DNA of 64,000 bases from Polaromonas jejuensis NBRC 106434. GTDB lineage: Bacteria; Pseudomonadota; Gammaproteobacteria; Burkholderiales; Burkholderiaceae_C. A model generated the notes under the pieces. The model ran no database searches, was not told the DNA's origin, and was given only the letters and a program-made list of their open reading frames with translations. Every line of letters starts with the position of its first letter. Positions within the stretch are counted from its first letter, which is position 1. The position numbers were made by a program, and so were the translations under genes. Location of the stretch: contig NZ_BCYO01000014.1 of the NCBI RefSeq assembly GCF_001598235.1, forward strand, positions 56,277 to 120,276. The letters are read 5' to 3'. Positions 22,506 through 32,327 of the stretch are shown piece by piece.

Positions 22506-24176
22506 ATGGCATTGGTAGACATTCAAGTTCCTGATATCGGGGATTTCGACGAAGTAACGGTGATCGAACTGCTGGTCAAGCCGGGCGACGCCGTCAAGGC
22601 CGAGCAATCGCTGATCACCGTGGAGTCCGACAAGGCCTCCATGGAAATCCCGTCCAGCCAGTCTGGCGTGGTCAAGGAACTCAGGGTCACGCTGGGCGAC
22701 AAGGTCAAGCAGGGCTCGGTGGTGCTGACGCTGGAGGTCGCCGGCGCCGAAGCCGCACCGGCTGCAGAGAAAAAACCGGCTGCAGCCCCCGCCGCTCCTG
22801 CGCAGGCAGCTAGCAATTCAGTAGCGACTTCAGCGCCCGCCGCTGCGGCGCCTGCCGCCTCCGGCCCGGTCGAAGTGCGCGTGCCCGACATCGGCGACTT
22901 CAAGGACGTTTCGGTGATCGAGGTCCTGGTCAAACCAGGCGACACCATCAAGGCCGAGCAGTCGCTGATCACCGTCGAATCCGACAAGGCCTCGATGGAA
23001 ATTCCGTCGTCGGCTGCCGGCGTGCTCAAGGAACTCAAGGTCAAGCTGGGTGACACCGTCAATATCGGCGACCTGCTGGCCGTGCTGGAAGGCTCGGTGG
23101 CTCCGGCGGCCGCAGCGGCGCCACTTCCTGCCGCCTCTGCGTCGGCGCCTGCGGCAGCCAGCGTTTCCGTGCCGGCCGCTGTCGCCCCCGTGGCACCGGT
23201 AGCGGCCATGCCCGCGCATGAGCCCACAGCGGCGCCACAGGGCGGCTTGCCGCACGCCTCCCCCTCGGTGCGCAAATTCGCCCGCGAGCTGGGCGTGCCG
23301 CTGGCTGAACTCAAAGGCAGCGGTCCCAAAGGCCGGATCACGCAGGACGACGTGCAGGCCTTCACCAAATCGGTCATGGCGGGCGACACCCGTACCCAGG
23401 CCCAGGTGGCCAAGGCACCGGCCGCGTCGGCTGGCGGTGCCGGGCTGGATTTGCTGCCCTGGCCCAAGGTCGACTTCACCAAGTTCGGTCCGGTCGAGCG
23501 CCGGGACATGTCACGCATCAAGAAGATCAGCGGCGCCAATCTGCATCGCAACTGGGTCATGATTCCGCACGTCTGCAACCACGACGATGCCGACATCACC
23601 GAGCTGGAAGCCTTCCGCGTCCAGATGAACAAGGAAAACGAAAAAGCCGGCATCAAGATCACCATGCTGGCCTTCCTGATCAAGGCCTCGGTGGCGGCGC
23701 TGAAAAAATTCCCCGAGTTCAACGCCTCGCTCGATGGCGACCAGCTGGTGCTCAAGCAGTACTACAACGTCGCGTTCGCGGCCGACACGCCGAACGGCCT
23801 GGTCGTGCCCGTCATCAAGGATGCCGACAAGAAAGGCATCGTGCAGATCTCGCAGGAGATGGGCGAGCTGGCCAAGAAGGCGCGCGACGGAAAACTCAGC
23901 CCGGCCGACATGTCGGGGGCCTGCTTCACGATTTCGTCGCTGGGCGGCATTGGCGGGCGTTACTTCACGCCCATCATCAATGCGCCCGAGGTGGCGATTC
24001 TGGGTGTCTGCAAGAGCCAGATGGAGCCGGTATGGGATGGCAAGGCCTTCCAGCCGCGCCTGATGCTGCCGCTGTCCCTGAGCTGGGACCACCGCGTGAT
24101 CGACGGCGCCGCCGCCGCGCGTTTCAACGCATACCTGGGCCAGATTCTGGCGGACTTCCGCCGTGTTCTCCTATGA
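22506..24176 (+). CDS. aceF: Dihydrolipoamide acetyltransferase, E2 of PDH
   Basis: Predicted 556-residue E2 core. Two lipoyl domains carry Lys43 and Lys161, each in ESDKASM. They are joined by long Ala/Pro linkers. A peripheral subunit-binding domain ([26 protein letters not shown]) precedes the catalytic acetyltransferase domain, with [15 protein letters not shown] near the end. The start ATG 22506 has GGAG upstream; the frame extends to 22461 but without homology. A copy of the dispersed palindrome is in-frame in a linker (22809-22825). The stop overlaps the next ATG. Confidence 0.96.
   Translation: MALVDIQVPDIGDFDEVTVIELLVKPGDAVKAEQSLITVESDKASMEIPSSQSGVVKELRVTLGDKVKQGSVVLTLEVAGAEAAPAAEKKPAAAPAAPAQAASNSVATSAPAAAAPAASGPVEVRVPDIGDFKDVSVIEVLVKPGDTIKAEQSLITVESDKASMEIPSSAAGVLKELKVKLGDTVNIGDLLAVLEGSVAPAAAAAPLPAASASAPAAASVSVPAAVAPVAPVAAMPAHEPTAAPQGGLPHASPSVRKFARELGVPLAELKGSGPKGRITQDDVQAFTKSVMAGDTRTQAQVAKAPAASAGGAGLDLLPWPKVDFTKFGPVERRDMSRIKKISGANLHRNWVMIPHVCNHDDADITELEAFRVQMNKENEKAGIKITMLAFLIKASVAALKKFPEFNASLDGDQLVLKQYYNVAFAADTPNGLVVPVIKDADKKGIVQISQEMGELAKKARDGKLSPADMSGACFTISSLGGIGGRYFTPIINAPEVAILGVCKSQMEPVWDGKAFQPRLMLPLSLSWDHRVIDGAAAARFNAYLGQILADFRRVLL
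22809..22825 (+). repeat. Dispersed palindrome copy 5 (in aceF linker)
   Basis: GCTAGCAATTCAGTAGC preceded by GCGCAGGCA; reads AASNSVA in the interdomain linker. Confidence 0.6.
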
Positions 24177-24763
24177 CCACTCTGGTGGTGGTCAAGAAGG
24201 CGGGGCAGGTGGCCATTGCGGCCGACACGCTGGTCACTTTTGGTGATACCAGCCTGGGCCACCGCTTCGAGGCCAACAGCAAGATCTTCAAGGTCGATAC
24301 GCCGGCGGGCATGAGCTACGTCGGCATGGCCGGCACGGTGGCGCACTTTCCCGTGCTGCGCAAGGCCATGCTGGCGCTGCCCAAGGATCAGCTCAGGCTG
24401 GGCACCAGAGACGAGGTGTTTGACACCTTTGTCAAGCTGCACCCCTTGCTGAAAGAAACCTTTTTCCTGCAGACCAAGGAAGAAGAGAACGACCCGTACG
24501 AGTCCAGCCAGTTCACGGTGGTGATTGCCAATGCGAGCGGCATTTTCGGCCTCTACAGCTACCGTGAAGTCTTTGAGTTCAAGGAATTCTGGGGCATAGG
24601 CTCGGGCCGCAGCTTTGCGCTGGGCGCCATGCATGCCTGCTGGGAGCAGGCCAAAACCGCCCGCGAAGTGGCGGTGGCGGGCCTGAATGCCGGCTGCGAA
24701 TTCGACAAAAATACCGCCGGACCGGTGGAAGTATTTACCCTCAAATTGAAAGCCCCCAAATGA
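24173..24763 (+). CDS. Betaproteobacterial proteasome homolog (BPH), HslV-like Ntn hydrolase
   Basis: Predicted 196-residue self-compartmentalising protease subunit. After Met removal the N-terminus would be Thr-Thr, as in HslV and proteasome beta subunits. In mature numbering Asp17 (IAADT) and Lys36 (ANSKIFKV) fit the catalytic Asp/Lys pair, and GMAGTVAHF and [13 protein letters not shown] match conserved Ntn positions. No ATPase (HslU-like) gene is adjacent. It overlaps aceF (ATGA) and lpdA by 4 bp each, so it is translated within the PDH operon. The family is known; the physiological substrate and any link to PDH are not established here. Confidence 0.82.
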   Translation: MTTLVVVKKAGQVAIAADTLVTFGDTSLGHRFEANSKIFKVDTPAGMSYVGMAGTVAHFPVLRKAMLALPKDQLRLGTRDEVFDTFVKLHPLLKETFFLQTKEEENDPYESSQFTVVIANASGIFGLYSYREVFEFKEFWGIGSGRSFALGAMHACWEQAKTAREVAVAGLNAGCEFDKNTAGPVEVFTLKLKAPK

Positions 24764-26613
24764 GCGAATCTGCCAACCTGATCGATATCAAGGTGCCGGA
24801 CATTGGCGACTTTGACGAAGTGTCCGTGATTGAAATGCTGGTCAAGGCCGGCGACACCATCAAGGCCGAGCAGAGCCTGATCACGGTTGAAAGCGACAAG
24901 GCCTCGATGGAAATTCCGTCTTCGGCGGCAGGCGTGGTCAAGGAGATCAAGGTCAAGCTGGGCGACAAGGTCAAGCAAGGTTCCGTGATCCTGACGCTGG
25001 AAGCGGCTGGGGCTGCTGCCCCCGTTTCGGAGCAAAAACAGGCTGCAGCGCCTGCTGCATCAGCGCCGGCAGCTAGCAAAACTGTAGCATCTGCAGCGGC
25101 TCCTGCCGCCGCCAGCTTCAGTGGCTCTGCCGATCTGGAGTGCGACGTGCTGGTGCTGGGCGCCGGCCCCGGCGGTTATTCGGCGGCCTTCCGCGCGGCC
25201 GACCTCGGTTTGAAGGTCGTGCTGGTCGAGCGCTACGCGACGCTGGGCGGCGTCTGCCTGAATGTGGGTTGCATCCCGTCCAAGGCCTTGCTGCACGTGG
25301 CCGCGGTGATGGACGAGGTCAAGCATTTCGAGGCCCTGGGGGTGAGTTTTACCGAGCCCACGGTGGACCTGAACAAGCTGCGTACCCACAAGGAAAAAGT
25401 CGTCGGCAAGCTCACCGGCGGCCTGGCCGCCATGGCCAAGATGCGCAAGGTCACCACCGTGCGCGGCGTGGGCCAGTTCGTGGGCGCCAACCACCTGCAG
25501 GTGGCGGAAACCGCCGGCGCCGAAGGCCAGGAAAAAACCGGCAAGACCCAGACCATCGCCTTCAAGAACTGCATCATCGCCGCCGGCTCGCAGGCCGTGC
25601 GCCTGCCCTTCATGCCCGAGGATCCGCGCGTGGTGGACAGCACCGGCGCGCTCGCGCTGAAGGAGGTCCCGAAGCGCATGCTGATCCTGGGCGGCGGCAT
25701 CATCGGCCTGGAAATGGGCACGGTCTACAGCACGCTGGGCGCGCGCCTCGATGTGGTCGAGATGCTGGACGGCCTGATGTTGGGCGCCGACCGCGACCTG
25801 GTCAAGGTCTGGCAGAAGATGAATGCTCCGCGTTTTGACAACATCATGCTCAAGACCAAGACGGTGGGCGCCAAGGCCACGCCCGCGGGCATCGAAGTGA
25901 CCTTCGCCGCAGCCGAAGAGGGCGGCACGGCTCCTGCACCGCAAACCTACGATTTGGTGCTGCAGGCCGTGGGCCGCAGCCCCAACGGCAAGAAGATCGC
26001 CGCCGAGAAAGCCGGCGTGGCCGTGACCGACCGCGGCTTCATCCCGGTCGACATCCAGATGCGCACCAATGTGCCGCACATCTTCGCCATCGGCGACATC
26101 GTGGGCCAGCCCATGCTGGCGCACAAGGCGGTGCACGAGGCGCATGTGGCGGCCGAGGTCATCGCCGGTGAACTGCAGGGCAACAGGGAGCTGGCCAGCG
26201 CGGCCTTCAACGCCCGGGTGATCCCGAGCGTCGCCTTTACCGACCCCGAAATCGCCTGGGTGGGCCTCACCGAGACCGAAGCCAATGCGCAGGGCATCAA
26301 GGTCAAAAAGGGCCTGTTCCCCTGGACCGCCTCGGGCCGCGCCATTGCCAATGGCCGCGACGAAGGCTACACCAAGCTGCTGTTCGATGACAGCCCCGAG
26401 GCACATGGCCACGGCAAGATCCTGGGCGGCGGCATCGTCGGCACGCATGCGGGCGACATGATTGGCGAGATTGCGCTGGCCATCGAGATGGGCGCCGACG
26501 CGGTGGACATCGGCAAGACCATCCATCCCCACCCCACGCTGGGCGAGAGCATAGGCATGGCGGCGGAGATTGCACACGGCAGTTGCACGGACGTGCCGCC
26601 GGCACGTAAGTAG
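24760..26613 (+). CDS. lpdA: Dihydrolipoamide dehydrogenase (E3) with N-terminal lipoyl domain
   Basis: Predicted 617-residue flavoprotein that reoxidises the E2 dihydrolipoyl groups with NAD. An N-terminal lipoyl domain (Lys47 in ESDKASM) and an Ala/Pro linker precede the E3 body. The body has FAD motif [19 protein letters not shown], redox disulfide [16 protein letters not shown] motif [13 protein letters not shown] and the dimerisation segment HPHPTLGES with the catalytic His. A palindrome copy sits in the linker (25072-25088). The last 171 bp are duplicated at 33996-34166 across the restriction block. Confidence 0.96.
   Translation: MSESANLIDIKVPDIGDFDEVSVIEMLVKAGDTIKAEQSLITVESDKASMEIPSSAAGVVKEIKVKLGDKVKQGSVILTLEAAGAAAPVSEQKQAAAPAASAPAASKTVASAAAPAAASFSGSADLECDVLVLGAGPGGYSAAFRAADLGLKVVLVERYATLGGVCLNVGCIPSKALLHVAAVMDEVKHFEALGVSFTEPTVDLNKLRTHKEKVVGKLTGGLAAMAKMRKVTTVRGVGQFVGANHLQVAETAGAEGQEKTGKTQTIAFKNCIIAAGSQAVRLPFMPEDPRVVDSTGALALKEVPKRMLILGGGIIGLEMGTVYSTLGARLDVVEMLDGLMLGADRDLVKVWQKMNAPRFDNIMLKTKTVGAKATPAGIEVTFAAAEEGGTAPAPQTYDLVLQAVGRSPNGKKIAAEKAGVAVTDRGFIPVDIQMRTNVPHIFAIGDIVGQPMLAHKAVHEAHVAAEVIAGELQGNRELASAAFNARVIPSVAFTDPEIAWVGLTETEANAQGIKVKKGLFPWTASGRAIANGRDEGYTKLLFDDSPEAHGHGKILGGGIVGTHAGDMIGEIALAIEMGADAVDIGKTIHPHPTLGESIGMAAEIAHGSCTDVPPARK
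25072..25088 (+). repeat. Dispersed palindrome copy 6 (in lpdA linker)
   Basis: GCTAGCAAAACTGTAGC; reads AASKTVA in the linker after the lipoyl domain. Confidence 0.6.
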
Positions 26614-26640
26614 ACCAAGCATCCAAGCTACCCTGCAAAG

Positions 26641-26667
26641 CCCGAGCCCTCACCGGTTCGGGTTTTT
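26641..26667 (+). terminator. Terminator after lpdA
   Basis: CCCGAGCC-CTCACC-GGTTCGGG with one mismatch forms a stem followed by TTTTT. It lies 27 bp after the lpdA stop, at the left edge of the restriction block. Confidence 0.75.
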
Positions 26668-26772
26668 GCCTTGTGGGTGCGGATTGCGTAGGCGTGGTGA
26701 ACCAAGCAGTCACAATCGTGGATACCATAAAGCAAATAGCCTTAATCAGTCGATAACGTCAATCGCTAACCC

Positions 26773-29700
26773 ATGCCTTCATCCAAGTTCACTTATGCCC
26801 TGCCGTCCGGCGCGCCGAGTCCCGTCGTCAGAGAGGAGCAGATCGAATACGGCTTCATCGGCAAACTTCAAAACCTCAAGTACGAATACCGTGTGGACAT
26901 TCGTGACCGAGCATCACTGGAGCGCAACTTCCGTGAAAAGTTCGAGGCCCTCAACCGCGTCCACCTCACCGATGGCGAGTTCGCCCGCCTGCTCGACGAA
27001 ATCGTAACCCCCGATGTCTTCGCCGCCGCCCGAACCCTGCGCGACCGCAATGCCTTCACCCGCGACGACGGCACCCCGCTGAACTACACCCTGGTCAACA
27101 TCAAGGACTGGTGCAAAAACACCTTCGAGGTCGTCAACCAGCTCCGCATCAACACGGACAACAGTCACCACCGCTTCGACGTTTTGATCCTCATCAACGG
27201 CGTTCCGTGCGTCCAAGTAGAGTTAAAGACCCTTGGCATCAGCCCGCGCCGCGCCATGGAGCAGATCGTTGAATACAAAAACGACCCCGGCAACGGCTAT
27301 ACCAAGACCTTGCTTTGCTTCCTCCAGCTCTTCATCGTCAGCAACCGCACCGACACCTGGTATTTCGCCAACAACAACGCTCGCCATTTTTCCTTTAACC
27401 AAGACGAGCGTTTCCTGCCCATCTATCAGTTTGCCGACGAGGCGAACAAAAAGACCACCCACCTCGACAGTTTCGCCGAGACCTTTCTCGTCAAATGCAC
27501 GCTGGGGCAAACCCTCAGTCGCTACATGGTGCTGATTGCCAGCGAGCAAAAGCTCATGATGATGCGCCCGTATCAGGTCTATGCCGTCAAAGCCATCGTG
27601 GACTGCATCCACCAAAACTGCGGCGACGGCTACGTCTGGCATACCACCGGCAGCGGCAAGACGCTCACGTCCTTCAAAGCCTCCACCCTGCTCAAGGACA
27701 ATCCCGACATCGAGAAATGCCTCTTTGTGGTGGACCGCAAAGACCTTGACCGCCAGACCCGCGAGGAATTCAACAAGTTCCAGGAAGGCTGCGTCGAGGA
27801 AAACACGAACACCGGTGCGCTTGTACGCCGGCTGCTTTCCGAAGACTACGCAGACAAGGTCATCGTCACCACCATTCAAAAGCTCGGCCTCGCGCTCGAT
27901 GAAAACAGCAAACGCAACAAGCAGCGCAAAAAGAACGACCAGCTCACCTACAAAGAGCAGTTGGAGCCGCTGCAGGGTAAACGCATCGTTTTCATCTTCG
28001 ACGAATGCCACCGCTCCCAGTTCGGCGAGAACCACAAGGCCATCAAAGAGTTCTTCCCCAAGGCCCAGCTCTTTGGCTTCACCGGCACGCCCATTTTTGA
28101 GGACAACGCCTCCCGCGTAAAGGTGGAGGACCAGCAGGCCTCGTACCAAACCACCGTGGAACTCTTCCAGAAGCAGCTCCACGCCTACACCATCACCCAC
28201 GCCATTGAAGACGCAAACGTCCTGCGCTTCCATGTCGATTACTTCAAGCCAGAGGGGAAAAACCCGCCCAAGCCCGGCGAAGGCCTGGCCAAGAGAGCGG
28301 TTATCGAGGCAATCCTGGCCAAGCACGATATTGCGACCGGCCAACGCCGCTTCAATGCCATCCTGGCCACCGCCAGCATCAACGACGCCATCGAATACCA
28401 CGGCATCTTTACCGAGCTGCAAAAGGCCAAGCAACTTGCCGACCCCGACTTCAAGCCGCTGAACATCGGCTGCGTTTTTTCACCGCCTGCCGAGGGTGAT
28501 GCCGATGTGAAGCAAATTCAGGAAGACCTGCCGCAAGAAAAGGAAGACAACGAAGTCGAGCCCGAGAAGAAGAAAGACGCCCTCAAGGCCATCCTCGCCA
28601 GCTACAACAGCCGCTTTGGCACCAATCACACGGTCAGCGAGTTCGACCTCTACTATCAGGACGTACAAAAGCGCATTAAAGACCAGCAGTGGCCCAATGC
28701 CGACTACCCGCATGCGCAAAAAATCGACATCACCATCGTAGTGGACATGCTCCTGACTGGCTTCGACTCCAAATACTTGAACACGCTCTACGTGGACAAA
28801 AACCTCAAGCACCACGGCTTGATCCAGGCTTTCTCGCGTACCAACCGCGTGCTCAACGGCACCAAGCCCTACGGCAACATCCTCGACTTTCGCCAGCAAC
28901 AAGACGCCGTGGATGCCGCCATCGCCCTGTTCTCTGGCGAAAAGAGCGGCCCGCAGGCCCGCGAAATCTGGCTGGTGGACAAGGCCCCTGTGGTTATCGA
29001 AAAACTGCAAACCGCCGTGCAAAAGCTGGACGGCTTCATGCAATCCCAAGGCCTTAACTGCGCCCCTGAGGCCGTGCCCAACCTCAAGGGCGACGAAGCC
29101 CGCGCCGCCTTCATCAGCCACTTCAAGGAAGTGCAGCGCCTCAAGACCCAACTTGACCAATACACCGACCTCACCGAGGAAAACGCCGCCGCCATTGAGC
29201 ACATCCTGCCCAAGGAAAACCTGCTCGGCTTTCGTGGCGTCTATCTGGAGACGGCCCAACGCCTCAAACAACAACAAGCCCAGCAGGGCAAGGGCGGCAA
29301 AGAGGCAGACGGTGGCGCTGCTGACGTGGAGCAGCTCGATTTTGAATTCGTCCTCTTCGCCTCCGCCCTCATCGATTACGACTACATCATGAGCCTCATC
29401 TCCCGCTTCTCGCAGCAGGGGCCGGGCAAGCAGAAGATGAGCCGCGAACAGCTCATCAGCCTCATCCAAGCCGATGCCAAGTTCATGAACGAGCGCGAGG
29501 ACATTGCCGCCTACATTGCCACCCTCAAAGCGGGTGAGGGCCTGAGCGAAACCGCCATCCGCGACGGCTACACCCGCTTCAAAAAAGAAAAAGACGCCAC
29601 CGAACTCGCGGCAATTGCAGGCAAGCACCGCCTTTCCCCCGCCGCCCTACAGGCCTTTGTGGACGGCATCTTGCAACGCATGATCTTCGACGGCGAACAG

Positions 29701-29844
29701 CTCAGCGACCTCATGGCTCCGCTGGAACTTGGCTGGAAAGCCCGCACCCAGGCCGAACTTGCCCTGATGGCAGAACTCCACTCCCTGCTCACCAAACGCG
29801 CCCAAGGCCGCGACATCTCAGGGCTCAGCGCGTATGAGCAATAA
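26773..29844 (+). CDS. hsdR: Type I restriction endonuclease subunit R
   Basis: Predicted 1,023-residue motor and nuclease subunit. The N-terminal nuclease domain has FDVLILINGVPCVQVELKT, with the D...ExK metal-binding pattern. The translocase has Walker A WHTTGSGKTLTSF, the DEAD-box variant FIFDECHRSQ, motif III GFTGTPIF and a later LTGFDSKYLNTLY. The C-terminal helical region would contact HsdM/HsdS. It begins 160 bp after lpdA, beyond the terminator, so it should have its own promoter. It overlaps hsdS by 11 bp. Confidence 0.95.
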   Translation: MPSSKFTYALPSGAPSPVVREEQIEYGFIGKLQNLKYEYRVDIRDRASLERNFREKFEALNRVHLTDGEFARLLDEIVTPDVFAAARTLRDRNAFTRDDGTPLNYTLVNIKDWCKNTFEVVNQLRINTDNSHHRFDVLILINGVPCVQVELKTLGISPRRAMEQIVEYKNDPGNGYTKTLLCFLQLFIVSNRTDTWYFANNNARHFSFNQDERFLPIYQFADEANKKTTHLDSFAETFLVKCTLGQTLSRYMVLIASEQKLMMMRPYQVYAVKAIVDCIHQNCGDGYVWHTTGSGKTLTSFKASTLLKDNPDIEKCLFVVDRKDLDRQTREEFNKFQEGCVEENTNTGALVRRLLSEDYADKVIVTTIQKLGLALDENSKRNKQRKKNDQLTYKEQLEPLQGKRIVFIFDECHRSQFGENHKAIKEFFPKAQLFGFTGTPIFEDNASRVKVEDQQASYQTTVELFQKQLHAYTITHAIEDANVLRFHVDYFKPEGKNPPKPGEGLAKRAVIEAILAKHDIATGQRRFNAILATASINDAIEYHGIFTELQKAKQLADPDFKPLNIGCVFSPPAEGDADVKQIQEDLPQEKEDNEVEPEKKKDALKAILASYNSRFGTNHTVSEFDLYYQDVQKRIKDQQWPNADYPHAQKIDITIVVDMLLTGFDSKYLNTLYVDKNLKHHGLIQAFSRTNRVLNGTKPYGNILDFRQQQDAVDAAIALFSGEKSGPQAREIWLVDKAPVVIEKLQTAVQKLDGFMQSQGLNCAPEAVPNLKGDEARAAFISHFKEVQRLKTQLDQYTDLTEENAAAIEHILPKENLLGFRGVYLETAQRLKQQQAQQGKGGKEADGGAADVEQLDFEFVLFASALIDYDYIMSLISRFSQQGPGKQKMSREQLISLIQADAKFMNEREDIAAYIATLKAGEGLSETAIRDGYTRFKKEKDATELAAIAGKHRLSPAALQAFVDGILQRMIFDGEQLSDLMAPLELGWKARTQAELALMAELHSLLTKRAQGRDISGLSAYEQ

Positions 29845-31114
29845 GACGAAGACAAGCGCCACGAAGGATGACGGCAAACCAGCGTTGTTGCCCAAGCTGC
29901 GCTTTCCGGAGTTTCAGGACGCCGAGGGGTGGGAGGTCGGCGCACTGGGAAAAGTTGCGGAATTTGTGAGCGAAAGAATCTCGCTAGAGCGGGTGGAATT
30001 GGAAAACTACGTCAGCACGGAAAACATTCTTCCAGACTACGGCGGAATAACCCGAGCTTCTAAATTGCCGACAACGGGTTCAGTCACTAGGTTTAGACCA
30101 AATGACACGTTGGTTTCCAACATTCGCCCATATCTGAAGAAAGTATGGTTTTCAAACAAGGATGGGGGCGCATCGAATGATGTGATTGTGATTCGTGCAA
30201 AGCACAAATTGTTCACGCAATACCTGCCCTTCCTGCTTAAGAATGATTCGTTCATCGACTATGTAATGACTGGGGCAAAGGGCGTGAAGATGCCCAGGGG
30301 CGATATCGACTCAATGAAGGAATATCCAGCATTCTTTCCTGCCCTTGCCGAACAACAAAAAATTGCCGATTGCCTGAGTTCGATGGACGAAGTGATCGCC
30401 GCGCAAGCCTGGAAACTGGACGCGCTCAAGACCCATAAAAAAGGGCTGATCCAGCAGCTTTTCCCCGACGATGGCGCAACCCAACCCCGACTTCGCTTCC
30501 CCGGATTCGAAAACGCCGGAAATTGGGATGTAAGGAGGTTGGACAGTATTGGCCGAGTTATTCGTGGTGCGAGCCCCCGCCCCCAGGGTGACCCCCGATA
30601 TTACGGCGGACCCGTTCCCCGGTTGATGGTCCAAGATGTGACAAGAGATGGCAAATGGGTAACTCCTCGGATTGATTCATTGACCAATGAAGGGGCTAAA
30701 TTGAGCAGGCCCTGCTCGGCAGGTACGCTAACCATTGTGTGCTCTGGAACAGTGGGTGTTGTGTCGTTTTTAGCGGTCGACGCATGTATCCATGACGGCT
30801 TTCTAGCGTTGATCGATATTAATGAATCGATAGCTACGAAAGACTTTCTTTTCCACAGCCTTAGCACTCTTCGACTTCAATTTGAGGAGGGTGCAACGCA
30901 TGGCGGCGTGTTCACTAATTTGACGACCTCAGGCATTCAACAATTTGAGATCAAGTGTCCAAAGCCGGCTGAACAGCAACGCATCGCCGCTTGCCTCAGT
31001 AACCTAGACGACCTGATCACCACCGAGATCCAAAAGATCAGTGTTCTGAGGAGCCACAAGAAGGGTCTAATGCAGCAGCTTTTCCCCTCGCCGGAAGATT
31101 TAAAGCATGAGTAA
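29834..31114 (+). CDS. hsdS: Type I specificity subunit S
   Basis: Predicted 426-residue DNA-recognition subunit with two target recognition domains (about 30-150 and 220-370). Each is followed by a matching conserved coiled-coil repeat: EQQKIADCLSSMDEVI and then THKKGLIQQLFP, and EQQRIAACLSNLDDLI and then SHKKGLMQQLFP. The two TRDs open with parallel segments (LRFPEFQDAEGWEVG and LRFPGFENAGNWDVR), showing the internal duplication. Full length. The recognised bipartite sequence cannot be read from the protein by eye. Base composition is more AT-rich than in the flanks. Confidence 0.94.
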   Translation: MSNKTKTSATKDDGKPALLPKLRFPEFQDAEGWEVGALGKVAEFVSERISLERVELENYVSTENILPDYGGITRASKLPTTGSVTRFRPNDTLVSNIRPYLKKVWFSNKDGGASNDVIVIRAKHKLFTQYLPFLLKNDSFIDYVMTGAKGVKMPRGDIDSMKEYPAFFPALAEQQKIADCLSSMDEVIAAQAWKLDALKTHKKGLIQQLFPDDGATQPRLRFPGFENAGNWDVRRLDSIGRVIRGASPRPQGDPRYYGGPVPRLMVQDVTRDGKWVTPRIDSLTNEGAKLSRPCSAGTLTIVCSGTVGVVSFLAVDACIHDGFLALIDINESIATKDFLFHSLSTLRLQFEEGATHGGVFTNLTTSGIQQFEIKCPKPAEQQRIAACLSNLDDLITTEIQKISVLRSHKKGLMQQLFPSPEDLKHE

Positions 31115-32327
31115 GCAACCAATCATCACCAAGTTCAGATCTCTAGAATCACTCGCTAGAAATTTTCGCAGGGATCTCAACGGAGTTCGTAAACGGGCGA
31201 AGACGGCAAAGCGCAAAGGCACAACTCCCATTGGAGGAAATGATTTTGTCCTGGTTTTTGCGCACAACGGCGTGGGTAAAACGCGGCTGTCCATGGAATT
31301 TAAGGACATCGGAAAAAATGGAGAGAAACGGGATACGCTTTATTTCAATGCCTTTACCGAAGACCTCTTTGATTGGGACAACGACCTTGATGAAGACAGA
31401 GATCGAAAAATCAAGTTCAAGGCGCGTTCCCAATTCTTCGAAGGCCTCGATGGAATGGGCCTCGAAGATATCATTCGTCCGCATCTTCACCAGCACGCCG
31501 ACTTTGACTTTCGCATCGACTATGCTGCAACGGAGATACGTTTTTATCGCGATGTGACCATTGCCGGAAACCGCAAGCGCCTTGAGGATATAAAAATCTC
31601 ACGGGGCGAAGAGAACATCTTCATCTGGTGTTTCTTTTTGGCCATTCTCCAGTTGGCCATCGAAGCTAAAGAGGGGCAGCCTTACGATTGGGTAAAGTAT
31701 GTTTACATCGATGATCCCATTTCTTCACTGGACGAGCACAATACAATCGCGGTCGCATCAAGCCTCGCCGCACTACTGAAAGCCGAAGACAATGATTTGA
31801 AGGTCGTCATATCTACACACCACGGCTTATTTTTCAATGTCATGTTCAATGAACTTACGGGGAAGAGAACTGTTGGCGGAAAAGAAAATATCAAGAAGAA
31901 GGCGTATATCCTGCACAGGCTGAATGAAGCTCAGACATACACTCTTGAGGACACTGGCGAATCTCCGTTCTTGCACCATGTCGCGGCTTTGGATGAACTG
32001 CGAGCAGTTGCCAAGACAGGAAAAATCTCACAGTATCATTTCAATTCGCTTCGAAGTCTTCTTGAAAAGACGGCCATCTTCTTTGGCCGCCAACACATTT
32101 CAACGTGCTTTGAAGGGCTTCCCAAGAAGGCTCTTTATACGCGCTTTCTGAACGTGCGAAGTCACGCAAAATATTCAGTATTCGAATCGGATTCCATCAC
32201 CTCATCTGATAAGAAGATGTTTCGTGAAATCCTGAATGCCTTCCTCGACCGCTATTCATTCCGGCTGGCGGCAGCTGATGCATTGCCTGCTTCCGTATCC
32301 CGCCCATCATCGGCACCCACCACATGA
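31107..32327 (+). CDS. PrrC/RloC-like ATPase, candidate anticodon nuclease
   Basis: Predicted 406 residues, close to PrrC's length as I recall it (about 400). It has Walker A AHNGVGKT (52-59), an ABC-like signature SRGEE (165-169), Walker B YIDDPISSLDEH (200-211) and an H-loop STHH (236-239). DDPISSLD matches the DDPVSSLD motif of PrrC/RloC. In the C-terminal part Arg316, Glu320 and His353 repeat the order and nearly the spacing of PrrC's reported catalytic triad (Arg320, Glu324, His356). It is nested between hsdS and hsdM with short overlaps, as prrC is nested in the EcoprrI locus. ATPase assignment is firm; tRNA cleavage is inference. Confidence 0.75.
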   Translation: MSKQPIITKFRSLESLARNFRRDLNGVRKRAKTAKRKGTTPIGGNDFVLVFAHNGVGKTRLSMEFKDIGKNGEKRDTLYFNAFTEDLFDWDNDLDEDRDRKIKFKARSQFFEGLDGMGLEDIIRPHLHQHADFDFRIDYAATEIRFYRDVTIAGNRKRLEDIKISRGEENIFIWCFFLAILQLAIEAKEGQPYDWVKYVYIDDPISSLDEHNTIAVASSLAALLKAEDNDLKVVISTHHGLFFNVMFNELTGKRTVGGKENIKKKAYILHRLNEAQTYTLEDTGESPFLHHVAALDELRAVAKTGKISQYHFNSLRSLLEKTAIFFGRQHISTCFEGLPKKALYTRFLNVRSHAKYSVFESDSITSSDKKMFREILNAFLDRYSFRLAAADALPASVSRPSSAPTT

